Assembly (NCBI GenBank): GCA_002746365.1
Contig: NVWZ01000014.1
Coordinates: forward strand, 13,477-18,742
DNA length: 5,266 bases
Reading direction: 5' to 3'
Source: Thiotrichaceae bacterium
Lineage (GTDB): Bacteria; Pseudomonadota; Gammaproteobacteria; SZUA-229
This document shows positions 4,993 to 5,266 of this stretch, piece after piece; within the stretch, counting starts at the first letter, position 1, and each line of letters starts with the position of its first letter. The notes beneath the pieces are model-generated. The model saw nothing but the letters and a program-made list of their open reading frames with translations, was not told the origin of the DNA and made no database searches. The translations under genes and the position numbers were made by a program.

Positions 4993-5266
4993 TTAGAAAC
5001 GGATGTGTGTAGAAGCGTTTAAGCTGTTACGTGCACCGCGCCAGTTATCAATGTGATACTTAGTGAAAGGCAGGTTCGTTTTTTCAAAGAAACGAGGCCA
5101 GCCGATGCGTTCGATCCAGTCATTAATGCGTTCCCAATCTTTGGCATCTTCTTTATATGCTTTAAGAATGTTCTTCACGATAGCAGTAGCTTCAGGCCAG
5201 CGAGGAGGATTGTTAGGGATACCAGCAGCAACTAATTTCTGGAAAGTAGGCTTGCTACGTGCATTA
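4993..5266 (-). CDS. dsrB: Dissimilatory sulfite reductase beta subunit DsrB, C-terminal part (5' end outside window)
   Basis: Ninety codons and the stop (TAA) of the beta subunit are visible; the gene runs off the right edge. DsrAB is a cytoplasmic siroheme and [4Fe-4S] alpha2beta2 enzyme. In sulfur oxidisers it works in the oxidative direction, releasing sulfite from DsrC-bound sulfur. The call rests on the characteristic end of the protein: an ARSKPTFQKL segment, then IPNNPPRWPEA, the WIERIGWPRFFE stretch and the terminal STHIRF. The visible part has no cysteines; the cluster-binding cysteines and ferredoxin domain lie upstream, outside the window. The family is about 350-360 residues, so roughly the last quarter is shown. 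dsrE follows after 43 bp, consistent with one transcript. The oxidative assignment is inferred from the dsrEFH and dsrL neighbours, not from DsrB itself. Confidence 0.96.
   Translation of the reverse strand, partial: NARSKPTFQKLVAAGIPNNPPRWPEATAIVKNILKAYKEDAKDWERINDWIERIGWPRFFEKTNLPFTKYHIDNWRGARNSLNASTHIRF

Overview
This window is an internal segment of a dissimilatory sulfur-metabolism (dsr) operon, with every gene on the minus strand. Read in the direction of transcription (right to left) the order is dsrB (3' end only), dsrE, dsrF, dsrH, dsrC, dsrM, dsrK and dsrL (5' third only). This is the dsrABEFHCMKL order known from sulfur-oxidising Gammaproteobacteria such as Allochromatium vinosum. 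Having dsrEFH and dsrL beside dsrB, dsrC and dsrMK marks the oxidative (reverse-acting) pathway rather than sulfate reduction. Base composition is moderate to AT-rich and the gaps are clearly AT-rich. That fits a lower-GC gammaproteobacterial sulfur oxidiser, but the species cannot be fixed from this window.

Layout: 4993-5266 is the C-terminal end of the beta subunit of dissimilatory sulfite reductase. 3820-4949 holds the three tightly spaced genes of the DsrEFH sulfur-transfer complex. 3451-3786 is dsrC, the two-cysteine sulfur carrier. 3160-3450 is a 291-bp gap full of RNA structure: three successive hairpins directly behind dsrC, then a 143-bp imperfect palindrome. 2398-3159 is dsrM (haem b membrane subunit) and 820-2370 is dsrK (HdrD-like iron-sulfur subunit). 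654-819 is a second structured gap, with a 78-bp palindromic repeat and a short GC-rich hairpin just ahead of the dsrL ribosome binding site. 1-653 is the start of dsrL.

How the genes work together (established for the families): sulfur from stored or imported sulfane sulfur is passed through DsrEFH to DsrC. DsrAB, with DsrL as the NAD(P)-linked flavoprotein partner, oxidises it to sulfite. DsrMK, part of the membrane complex DsrMKJOP, handles the electrons and disulfide/trisulfide chemistry of DsrC. dsrJOP are not in this window and would be expected beyond its left edge, downstream of dsrL.

The protein-coding content is a known system with intact key residues, and I see no undescribed protein system. 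The unexplained content is non-coding. Two structured insert-like palindromes and a hairpin cluster sit at the dsrC|dsrM and dsrK|dsrL junctions, splitting the operon into soluble (B-E-F-H-C), membrane (M-K) and L segments. In the larger palindrome the A/C mismatches fall so that they become G-U pairs in the dsr transcript, hinting at a role at the RNA level.
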